Below are positions 39,106 through 51,000 of a stretch of DNA of 64,000 nucleotides, in pieces; within the stretch, counting starts at the first letter, position 1; each line of letters starts with the position of its first letter. The notes beneath the pieces are model-generated. The model saw only the letters and a program-made list of their open reading frames with translations, did no database searches and was not told where the DNA came from. Source of the DNA: Karalla daura (taxonomy: Eukaryota > Chordata > Actinopteri > Chaetodontiformes > Leiognathidae); contig CM055200.1 in the NCBI GenBank assembly GCA_029224185.1, forward strand, positions 6,982,099-7,046,098, in the 5' to 3' direction. The position numbers and the translations under genes were made by a program.

Positions 39106-42100
39106 TACACTTACAGGGGATGAAGTTATTTGAAGGCACAGAAGTGACTGAGATGGCAATAAACGAGCAATGCACTAATAGAAACCCAGTTACAGACACA
39201 GCGGCAAATTGGTTTTTGTCCAACGATTCATTCCAACATTCAGATGACTAATCTACGCTATTATGAAGGGACGCCAAATGAGTGTGAAGAAACTGAACTA
39301 TAATTTGCTCATCTCTATTAGTTACCTTATTGGAAAAGTACTCTAGTCAAGTTTTGTTCCCCTGGGATCAAGTTTAACTGTCCAAAGAAAAAGGGAATTA
39401 CATACTTAAGTGACACATATACGCAGTGAAATGGTGATAAGGTAACAGTTTTGATGATTATCCCAACTGCAGAAGTAAACAAATATAAAGGCTTGCTCAA
39501 TATCATTCCAGGCCACAAAGCTGGGTGGACTCCTTGAACCTTCAAAGAGCAATTTACCCTATTTTTATGCAAAGCAAGCAGACTCCTTGCTCTAGTGCCA
39601 TTACAGGTAGGCCAACCCACGTGTCCAGTAACAGAGTGTCAAAAGCAGCTAAGATTCACCTGGGATGGATGTGAAATCCCCAGAGCATCCAGACACTGAC
39701 AATAAAACACAGCTCATCACTGTTGGGCTGACAGGTGAACTCGGGAGCAGGAGCTCTCCAGCTGCGGAGCACCGCACTGTCCGCTCCCCTTCTCTTTTCC
39801 CCTTTAATGAGCTGCAGTGAAGTTATCCCGCCTCCAGGGGGCAAGTTACCACAACTAACCAATGAACTGTGAAGATTCTGCGGAGAGATGGAGAAAAGAA
39901 GCAGCAGTTTTCCTCTCTCCTCCTCTACAACCTGTTTTCTCTCTTGTATCCCTCATTCCTATTATCCTCTGATTGCATCCTTACATGTCCTTTCTTCCAT
40001 GCATTACTTTATGCATGTATTCTTTTTCCTCAGTTGTTCGTTCATCTCTGTGGCTTTTCTTTTTCTCCTCCACATTGCATGTATTCTCCGTCTCAGCATC
40101 AATCTGCATAATACATGGTCTCTCCCTCACAGCGAGCAGCCTTATCTCTCCCATGTATGCGTCCTTTCATCCCGCTACATGGGACATTACCCATTATTGT
40201 GGCTTGTGGCGGATCTTGACAGTGACAAGAGATGAGTGGTAAATATATCCTCCCTCTCTTCCTCCGCTTCCCTCTTGGCGCACGTCGACGCACGTGCACC
40301 TATTGCAGTTGAAGCTGAAGTGCACGCCGTCGTTCCCACAACTGCTGAAGACGTAATCTCCCATCTGGCCAGTGTTTGCCCAGACCCACAAATTGCTAGT
40401 GGAGTTTCCAGTAACCATTAAGAAAGCAAAATACACAAGCGGACATTTGCACAGACTCCCAACGCATGGGAGCATGAAATCAACCCACTTCATTTTACAC
40501 ACAGTCAGCCATCATTTGATGCGCCTGGCATCATTAAAGCAGCAAAGCACACATGAGGCGTCTGATATTTCTGGTGCTATTGATCGCACGGAGCAGAGGA
40601 CCACACAGACCTCCCTCCAGTAAAACCCCAGCTGTTCCCAGGCTACAAACTAACACTGACACATCTGCTTCCTGGAAACAGCCTCGGATGACCCTGGAAA
40701 GTATTCAGTTAAAATACATATAAAATTAACTCGAGCCTTACCTGCGCTCACAGTGATGGCTTCTATGAACTGGTCTCTCCAGCTGTTGGTCCCTACCAGC
40801 AGAGCCAGGTTGGTTTTCTTTATCAGCTTGTCCACTGTGTTCTACAAAGGAGGGGGAAAGAATGACCGTTAGTTAGGAGACGATGCGCTGTTCACTGGCT
40901 GTCAGAGGAGCTGCAGCAGTTCATGAGGGCATTCGTTTTGTGAGCGTTCGCCTTTTGTTCTGTGCTGGAAATGTGTGCTCGGTCCTTTCAGAGAGAACAT
41001 AAAAGTTTTCAGACTTTCTAGTGACAAAGGGAGACTGCGGCGGTCAGGAAAATATGGCACTGTGGAAAGTCTTCCTTTCTTTTCCTTTGAGCTGTCTCCC
41101 TCAAGGGGTCAAACAGCCAATCATCCGCCTCCACCTAACCTTGTCCTCCGCATCCTCCTCACCCTCTCACACAACTTTACTTCATGTCCTCTTTCACTAC
41201 ATCCATAATCCTCCTTGGTCTTCCTCCAGGCATCCTGACTGACGAGGCTCCAACCTCGGCATCCTTTGACCCTCTGTACATGTCTAAACCATCTCAGCCT
41301 GACCTCTGTCTGCAGAACATCCAACATGTACTGTCCTTCCGATGAACTCCATGAACTTGGTCCTGATCCTGTCCGTCCTTGTCACTCCCTCCAGACTGTA
41401 GTCTGTGCTACCCCCAGCTCTGCCTCCTGTCCTCCCCTCAGTTTCAGTTTCAGCTGTCTGTAAACCACACAACATCACTGCACTCACCACTGTCTCGTCT
41501 ACTTTCACTCTTGCTGAGCACTCTTCGGTTCAGGTTTAACAGCTGTTTTCTTCAAATGCTTTCACCAGCTTGTGGGTTATTAAATTAGTTGTTGACTGCT
41601 TTATTGGTTGATTAACAGTCCATAAATTGATCAGTCGGCACAGCAAGAGACAGGTGAGGTCCTATTTGTGCTCAGAAGATGTTCTCCCTGCGTCGGTGTA
41701 AATTTCCTCCCATAGTTCAAAAACATGCATTTAGGTGGACTGGACACTCTACATTGCCCCTAGTGTGCCTATGAGAGGAATAGCATTTCTGCAGACTGAA
41801 AACAATCATATTTTTCCATTTCTTTGCCACATAAATCCTCTACGTCCAAGCCCTTGTGGAAGCTGTATGATATGGACATGTTTTATTACATCCACACCCA
41901 TCACATGTCATAAATGTTGCGTGTGTTAATCTGTATAACATTCCCCAGACACTCAGACACACGATTCTGTCAGAACGTACGTAATGATTTGTCGGGGGGA
42001 TGAGATTGAAGCAATACAAACGACTTCTTTGCTCTTGCATTGACCTCTTCTTCTAGTCTCATCGCGCACCTTCTTCCATCCCCCTCTTTTTTTACATCTT

Positions 42101-44983
42101 CCTCACCCGTCCTTGTTTCCCTCCCGGTCTCCTTCATTCCCCGTATTCAATTTTCCGTGTTGTTTTCTTCAAAAGGAAGAAACTACGACGTATTGAGAAA
42201 GCACACAGACACTTGTGCATGCACGCACGCACGCACACACAGACACACACACATCACATACTAATTAGCGCAGCGGTGGGGATAGCGCTCTCCTTTTCTC
42301 TCCTCTTCAGAGAGAAACTGGGATGCTAATTGTGTTGAATGGAGCTTAGGGGTGTAAATAGTGTCTCACTGCAGCTGTGGACACAAACGTGCGCATACAC
42401 ACACAAAACCAGCTTTGCCCATTGTATGAAGAGTGTTTACTTAACCATACTCGGCTAGGTTTTTGAAATACCGTCTTTTGCCATTGTGCGCAGTGCTGTT
42501 ATTTTTACCCCCCTCTGCTTTTATTCTCTTCTCCTCCCTCAGATCGTTACTTTTGACTCAGCCGGACGGGTGTGAAATGAACACATGTGCTCGTCTGTCT
42601 GGGTGCACGTGTCTCCGCAGAAGTCAAACTCTGCGAGGGGTGAATCTCACCACACTGTGGACCCCGGTGATGACCCAGCTGAGGGCGACAAATGACCATG
42701 GACCCAGCGCTGACCCACAAATTACAGCACTTGTATAAATCTCTTTTTTTTCTCCATGCCCATTCTGATCCCTGTTTCCCCACTCATATTTTCCCATTTT
42801 TGCATCTTCCTTATCTAAAAAACACTATATAGTATATCATATGTTGAAAATTAACAAATTAAAAACAACTTTGCAATTATTAACTATGGCAAGTAATTGA
42901 ATTAATTCCAGAGTCCTAAAAGTTGGAGAAGCCTTAGATATAGATAAGATTAGATAAGACAAGATTTGGGACCACTCTGCTGTTTGAAGGATTCAATTTT
43001 TGCAGGCAGGGATTCAATGATATGTGAACTCATACAGAGGTGAAAATGTGACACTGTGCTCCTTCTCCTCGAGGAGGAGCACAGTGTCACATTTTCCTTC
43101 TGAGATGTGAGTTAAGTCAAAAGAGAGACACCAATAGGTCCCCTTTGCACTTCACTTGTGCTCTGTCTGTAATTAATTAGTCACATTCAGATGAGGTCTT
43201 TTCACTCTATGCATTTGCTTTCATGGGCCAACCAAGCGGAAAGTGCAAATACTGTCCCCAAACTCATTTATTAAGTTTCATTAATTCACTTCTATTTCAG
43301 GAGAAACTTTCAACTTTTCAGAAACTCTCTCATAATGCCACTTTTCTTTTTTTCTACTTCACTCTGTTATGTCAGACCCTCTCACGCACCCTCTTTGTGC
43401 CGACAGGCAGCACTTCAGATTTCCATAGGATCCCGTTCTGTCCTCACAAACACACACACACACTCGTATGCATGCGGATGCACACACGGGCAGAGTTTAA
43501 TGGGCAAAACTACTTGACAAAGTATAGCATTCTGTCAAGCGGCGAGCTATTACTGAGTGTTATTAACCGTCTGCCTTGAGTGAGCCTGTAGGTGGACGCA
43601 TTAGTGTGTATGGTTGCACATGCACACAGACAACTTGGATGGTAATTACATTCATGCTTGTCTTAAGAGTCTGCGTGGGAGATGTAGAGCAAGGGAAGGA
43701 TGTACACATAATGACAACACAATTATTTCCTGTGTGCGCTCTAAAGGTTTGAGAGTGTATAATGATATGTGCGGGAGGCGATTCTCTGCCGTTTATGTGT
43801 GTCTTTGCGTCTTTTGATATAAGCCTTAAACCATGTGTAAAACATCAGCACAACAGCAGAATTTGCTCACCCAGTTTGTCATACGCCTCGCTGAAACCAG
43901 CGAAAAAGACAGTATGTTTAATCTTTCACCTCGGCAACCTCTTTCTTTTTAACCAGAACAGCCTCTCAAACGCAGATGTCTCAGATGTGACATTATGAGC
44001 CCATACAGAGGAGTCTGAGGTCGAGCACGGCGACACCTTGAACTCACCTTGAACTCATAGGACTCCTCTATGATGACCTCCAGCTTGACATGGTCTCCCA
44101 GCATGGGACGGCCCATCTCGGCGATGCGTCGCTCTTCGTCATCCTTCCCCGCCAGAGGCTCTTCTTCCTCCTCCTCCTCTTTTTTCTGCTGCTCCTCTGC
44201 AACCACCACAAAACAGCAGTGTTAGGACAGAATGGCACCATGCCATCTGCTGATTTATTTTTCTAGGACATATTGTTCTTCAGTTTCTCAGGAAGCTGTG
44301 GGTACATTTGTCAGAGCAAATGTGGTGATGGTAAAGGAGTGGAGATTACAGAGGGAAAGTGATGTAATCCCTTATTAGAATATGCAAGAAGGTTCTTGAC
44401 AACTCCAACGATATATCATTACTTCTAGTTTTAACAATGTCATGTTGGAGGAATCTCAAAGAGTTTTTCAGAAAAGTCTTTAAAGCTCTGAACTACATTG
44501 TTGAAACGGGCCAAGCTGGGCGCTGCCGCATACTATGCATAAAAAAAAAAAAACTATCAGAAAAATTAAGATGACAATGATCAGTTGTTGCACTTCAAGT
44601 TTATCTGTCACTGTCTCATTATCTGCCTCTCTCTATGTTGCCCTCTTGTTTTTTTTTTTTTCTGCAAACTGTGTCAGTGATTGAGATTCACTGTACAGCC
44701 TGAACTCACCACTGGGATCAAAGAGAGGAAGACAGAGAGACCAGAGAAATAGAGAGAGAGGGAAAAGAGAGAGCGAGAGACAGTGATAGAAAGTCGGCCA
44801 TGATCAAATTTTCCACAGGGGAACCGTTATCCATGCTACTGCCTTCCATTATAGTGCAGTGCATTGTGGGTCTGCATCAGCTCATTGGCCATTTGTTCCC
44901 CTCACTTGAATTACAGCATGGAGCTTATATCTCACACACACATACGCACACGCACGCACACACACACACACATACACACACAT

Positions 44984-45061
<78 letters not shown>

Positions 45062-48000
45062 GCACACACACACACACACACACGAACACACATATGCAAA
45101 TTTTCTGCCAGGAGCACTTTGATCAAACTTCCTGACACCATTGCAAGCGTACGAGGTGCAGATTTGAGTCTATGCACACACACACACACACACACTCACA
45201 CACACTCACACACAGTATAGAGGACTATGATCTTCACCGGGGCCTCATTATTAGCATGATTTTCTACCTGTCTAAAAATCTTACGGCTGATTAGTTGCTG
45301 TTTAATTCTGTGTTCTCATTAAATGCTCTTTGCTGTAACCTTACTGTGCTGTAGGCTAAGCCATTACATGAAATGATCAATCACTGTTTTAAACAATGCG
45401 CTTTGATTTCAATCTACAGCTCCGACCATGGCGATCCTACGTAGAAATAACGGTAATTAGTCACTTGAGCTGCATGGTTAACTTCAATGTCGAATTCACA
45501 ATGGATTTAATTCCACACAAACACACACACAAACACACCCACACACACACAAGTGTGCGCACACACGCACCATTACGCACAGCGTACAGCAATGGTGATT
45601 GAATGAACTCAATTAAGAATCTCTGTAAAGCCTCATGTGAGATGAACTTGACCAGGCAGGATCCTCTTTAACTGGACTCCCTCACTGTGTGTGTGTTTGT
45701 GTGTGTTTGTGTGTGTGTAAATGGACCTGACGGAGGTTGAATGTTGTAGGGTAAAATGCTGCTTCCTGTCAAAGCCACTGTCTGTATCATTTATCATTTT
45801 GATTTTTCCCCTTTGTTGTCCTTCCCCACTCCTTTGCAGCTCAATTCCATTAAACACAGCAGAAGGTGCTTTGCAGTCAGGGCACATACACACCGGAGTA
45901 TCCCTGAAAGTAGGATTCAGCGTTTGGAGGATGATTAAATCTTTCTTACAACTGGGGTCTCTCTTCTTCTTCTTTGAGTCCTAATGGCTGTGCATGTTGT
46001 AGAATTAAAACAGCAAGTCAAAAGCCACCAGAAGGATGCAACAGCAATGTGAACTCTGTCTGTATCTCTGTTACATAACTGTTTCCTTCTGCTTCTTTCT
46101 TAATCTTTATTTTCCTTTTGATGTACATTCTGTCATCTCATCCTCTTTGTCACTGCCTCACAGTATTAAAAGCTCCAATTTGCAATCCCACCCCCACCAT
46201 CTCTCATTCCCTTTTTCCCCCCTCTTCTCGATACAGTTCCAATTCAAATGAGCTCTGGCGAAGTACCAGAGCAAGAGAGAATTGCAAACATAGCTGTCAA
46301 ATTAACACCGCTGCCTTGGTGCCTTCCACTGTGAACAAATGAGCTCATGTGGGGCAACTGGTAGCCCCTCTCTCTTATTAGTAATGTCATTAGTTCCTTT
46401 TAAATTTGAGAGCACCGCTGCTTTGCATTCCAGCCCCCAATTAAGGATAATTTCCATCCATTATAACAAGGGCAAATCTTAGCGTTTTGTGTCTTTCTGA
46501 CACACACCTCCCTTTATTTATTCAGTGGCCATATTAAGCAGGGCTCCAAATATTGACTTAATTCTGAGTCAAAATCAATAATTCCATTATGTAAACATGA
46601 GTTGCTTGCTTGAGAACAAAACAAGTTAAAGCCACAAAACAAAACCACATATCTATCCTCACAGGGCAGTATGGACAAAACAGAAACAGACAGAAGGTTG
46701 GTAGTTTGATCCCAAAGAGAAACTTCACATATTTCTACACAATGTTAAGTCAGCATGTGCTCCTATGGCAGTAAACAACAGACTTGAAAAAACATGTCAG
46801 TGTTGGCCCATGCAGGACTTAAGGAAGAGTTGTCTTGAGGTGTCTGTGCTGCTGCTTCTTGCCTTGACCCTGTTATGGCTAAGTCTGGCTTTGACTGATT
46901 GAAATCAAACAATCAAACAATCCCAGTCCTGTGCAGCCTTGGGTAAGATACTGATCCCTAAACTGCCCCCTCTCCTATGTTAGTCACTTTTGATAAAAAC
47001 ATCTGCTTTATGACTAAGAATGGCAATGAAGTGATGTGGAAAGTAGAGACTGTGACTGCTACTGTTATTCTGCCTTGCTGCAACACAACAGCTGCTATTT
47101 ATAATCCATCAAATTCCAACATGTTCAGACAAGTCCCACCTCCTTCATTTGTTAAGCCACCTGCTTAAAAAAATCCTAATTACCATGTTTACAGCCATTC
47201 AGAGTCTTCATTATATCCATATCCCTAAAAAAAATCCACCCTCATCCCAAAAGCACGACTATGGTGGTGTGTCATCAAACAGGTTGGAGTCTCTTGCTGC
47301 CATCAATGCTTCTTCCATACATGACCTTATCTATTAAAATAATGAAGTCTCTGTGTTAGCTTGGTCGTGTCTCACTCAAAATATCATCTTACATCAGAGT
47401 ATTTGTCCATGTGAAGTTAGTCAGAGCCAGACACACACAGTGTCACACGTATATCTATTCTGTCCAGACTTAACATGGGTCACTATGTGCTGACAAGCTG
47501 CCATGTGCATTGTGTGCAAGTGGACTCGCACCTTGTCATGCTTTGATAAGTGTCCCCAGTCCCGGGTCCAGAAGTGAGGGAAGACAGCACGACAGACAGA
47601 GGAGCGAGAGCACGGAGGAATGAAAGAGTGAAAGGGTGAAGAGAGGAAGGGAGAGGATTTTAACACCCTGTCATCGTTGATGGATTCAGGTTCCATCAGA
47701 GCAGCCAGAGGATGGCTAAGGACGGGGGAGGACGGTGTGGGAGGCTTCAGTCGACATATAAAGAAGAGAGGAGGAGCAAAGGGGAGAAACTTCTGCACCG
47801 TGTCAAGGAGGAGATGAACAGATGGGGAGAGGGAAAAGACAGGGAAGGAGACGGCAGAAGACACGGTCTTTGACGGGATTAAAGAGTATAGTGAGGGACA
47901 TGGCAAGAAAGGGGAGGGGGAGGGGGAGGAGGAGGAGGAGGAGGAAGAAAAAAGAGGAACTGGTGCACTGTCACAGTTTTGGAGAGTCCCACAAGAGGAG

Positions 48001-51000
48001 ACAGAATAGGAGCAGGAAGAGAAAACACAAATGGAACTTTTAGTCTCGTCTGTCCACAGGGGAAGAGAGGAAAGGACAAGAAAAGGAAAAGGAGATGGAA
48101 GGAGTAGAATGAGGTGAGAGGGATGAAAGATCAGTGAGAATTGGGAAGAGGAGGGGAAGGAGGGGTCAAACTGTTAAGCAGAAAAGAGGCGACTGAATGC
48201 TTAATGTGCTAGGGGCATAAGAGGAAGAGAAAATGAGGGAAAGGAATAAAAAAGAGCAGCAGGGAGGGCTATGGAAAATGGACGATAGAAGGGGAAGAAA
48301 GTAGCGAAGTAGGGAAAAGAGAAAGGAAGGGAAACAGGAATAAAAGACATCTGTGTTTCAGAGAAATTCTCTTCATACATGACTACACTGCAGCACTTTT
48401 GGCAAGGAGATTTTTGGTGTTTTTAGCGGGAAAAGAGGCAAATTCCCCTCCGGATTCAGAGGAGATAAAAACAAAGCCAGGCGTTTACAAAATATTGACT
48501 TTAAATTAGGTTGTGTTGCTCCATGACAGCAGAGCGTGTAAACAGGCATCTGTTTGATAGTTCATGCATTTGATCAAATTTGAGGCTGGTGATGTTTCTG
48601 AACAGTGCAGTGGACTGGTGAACTGCACCATCGGCAGACCAGGTTCAAATGTTGGATTTCCTCCCAGTGAGCAGACACATGCATGTTTAGTCAGACAAAG
48701 CGGGTATGATAATGAATGAATCAATGTATAAATGGTTGACAGATCTGATTAATGGAACCTTCTGAGCTATCTGAGCTGTTGTCTTACACAATATTTACAT
48801 ACAACTTGCTACGGAAGTGAATGAAACTTGACAGAACAAACAAATCAACAGCGGCATTAATGTCCAATCATCATTGCTCACTGCTAATGTAAATATTACT
48901 TACGTGCGGGTTACTGTAACAAAATGCTAATAATTTCATTTGCATTGTTTGGTAATTTGTGGTGATTAATGACAGACTTGATGGTACAGCTTCAGCACCT
49001 CATTAAATGTATCACAGATGCTGTTTACTACTGTAAACATCATAACAAGGGGTGCGATGGGCTTGAACATTGCAGGGATGTAATGTATGTCGTGATGATT
49101 AGACTAAATATGGAGAGAACAGTGGAGAGGACACGCACGTACACGCATACGCAGATGATGCCCTGCATTACAAGCATGGTATCAGGTCTCACATTAATTT
49201 ACATCGTCTGGCATGTGTGATGTCCCAGGATTAATAATTATGTTCTTTGCTACTGTGTAACTGAAAACACACACACACACACACACACGCACGCACACAC
49301 TCACACACACACACACACACACACAGGCGACAGAAGACCAATGGAAAAGGAGGATGAGAGGAGAGGGCATTGCTGTCAGAAAAAATCTGTGGTATAAGAT
49401 TCACACACACCCTAACATGCATGCGTTTGATCACGTGCTGCAATGTATGCTCCTCTGGGAGCGTGTTACTGTGTGTGTGTGTGTCCGCGCACACTGGGTG
49501 CTGTGCATGTGTGTGTGCGTGCGCACTGGGACACGGGGTCAGCACCCTCTGCAGGGCGCGTGTGTTTTCAGCTGCTCTCCCTCTCAGCGCTGTCCCTCCC
49601 TCACGCTGCACTGTCTCCCCTCCCGAATGACTGATGGGAGGTTCACGGGCTGCGGTGAACTCTCCTCTGCCTCCCGCTGTCCCCGGGCTGCTCGGGACCA
49701 AATCAAAAAACCTGCAATATCACTGGGTCATCTGGAAACTTGTAAAGCCTCTGGTGTGTCCAGCTTTTACCTCTGGACCAAAAGGGCAGAAAAAAAAGCA
49801 AGAAAAAAAAAGTGAAAGAAAAATTCTGCTTTTCATTTTCAAGGAGAAACACGCAGCCTGCGGATCTTTAGCGACACTGTTAGGTGACTGGGGATCTGTC
49901 TGAACCTGCAGGTATTGAACGTCGTGCAGCACCCGCGCAAACAAACAAAAGCCAGATTCAAGATCGCACCCGCTCTCCTGGGGTCACTGAGAAGCCGCAG
50001 AAAAGCCAGAAAAATCACAAGCTTTGTATTCTGCCCTGAACAAATGAGGACTCCAGGCAGCTCAGTTTGCCACATCTCTGCCTGAAATTGGAGTGCGGAG
50101 GCTGATTTATGATAACATGCTTACGTTGACTTTCGTGGTGGGGGGGGTGCTCTGAATTAGCAGGCTTTTGTTGCTTTTACTTTTTCCAGTGAGGAGCAAA
50201 ATAAATCACTGCTTGAGAACACCCATAGAGTCTGTTATAAGAAGACTAACAGGCCTGTTGTCACTTGGTTTGAAGCCTTGAATATTTATCGTATTGCTTT
50301 TCAAAGAAGGCCCCGAACGTACTGTTTGTAAGTCGCTGTAATGGTAACAAACAGCCATCAGACAACAGCCACCTCATGTGTGAGATTTGTTGGGTCCTAT
50401 TTCTTTATTTATATTTAATTAGGAGGTCGGGACAGAACAACTTAAATGTTAAGTGTCCTGAGTTGTACTGTTAGATAGTAATGAACTGTTCCTTTAAATG
50501 AAGCTGAATGAAAGCTCACAACAAGAAGGTCTCAGGTATATTTGTGTGAAGTCTACATGTATGTTTAGGTTGAGTGGGGCCTCTTAATTACCCCTTGGTA
50601 TGAGTGTAAGAGTAAATGGTCTGTGTGAGTGTCCTGATGGACATCAGCTAGTTGTAAAGCTGGTTAAGAAGAAGAAGATGTTTGAAACTGAAGGTCTTTG
50701 CTGCATGGTAACACAGCATCTTGACTGTTTTTCTTTTTTTAGTACCTGGAAAAACCTTGCTACGTGGTCACACCTTTGCTGTTTCCAATCAAGTAACAGT
50801 GAAAAGAGAAGTATAAATACAGTGACTGAAAAGCAGAAAAGAATAATAAAAGGAAAAAAATATCAAGCTTTTATCTCTGGCTCAGAGGCACTTCACTCAC
50901 ACATGAATGTTTGAGTGTTTGAAAGGACCTTGCTGCTTTCCAGTGCCGAATTACAGTGGATGTTGAAACTGTCTTCAGGATTTGAAGGCATGACATTCAC

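Larger units (their letters stand above)
30110..40741 (-). other. slc8a intron (10.6 kb)
   Basis: The largest complete intron here. It holds microsatellites (38256-39103), repeat relics (30270-30375, 36955-37110), purine-rich sequence near 36420-36520, and unique CpG- and TAAT-containing sequence at 31480-31690. No exon was seen. Confidence 0.6.
40842..44047 (-). other. slc8a intron (3.2 kb)
   Basis: It holds an RTE-like LINE remnant (41113-41510), another repeat relic (41640-41770), and the near-perfect hairpin at 43035-43102. No exon was seen. Confidence 0.6.

Noticed and set aside
42463..42738. 91-codon plus-strand open frame in an slc8a intron
   Set aside because: No family resemblance and no splice partners; intronic, antisense to the exchanger.
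44800..45220. Long His-Thr and Cys-Val repeat frames
   Set aside because: They are translations of the CA array on both strands and not proteins. The same holds for all His-Thr/Cys-Val frames in the window.
47421..47906. 161-codon minus-strand frame rich in Ser, Pro, Leu and Phe
   Set aside because: It is the translation of the pyrimidine strand of the polypurine tract, so composition explains the open frame.
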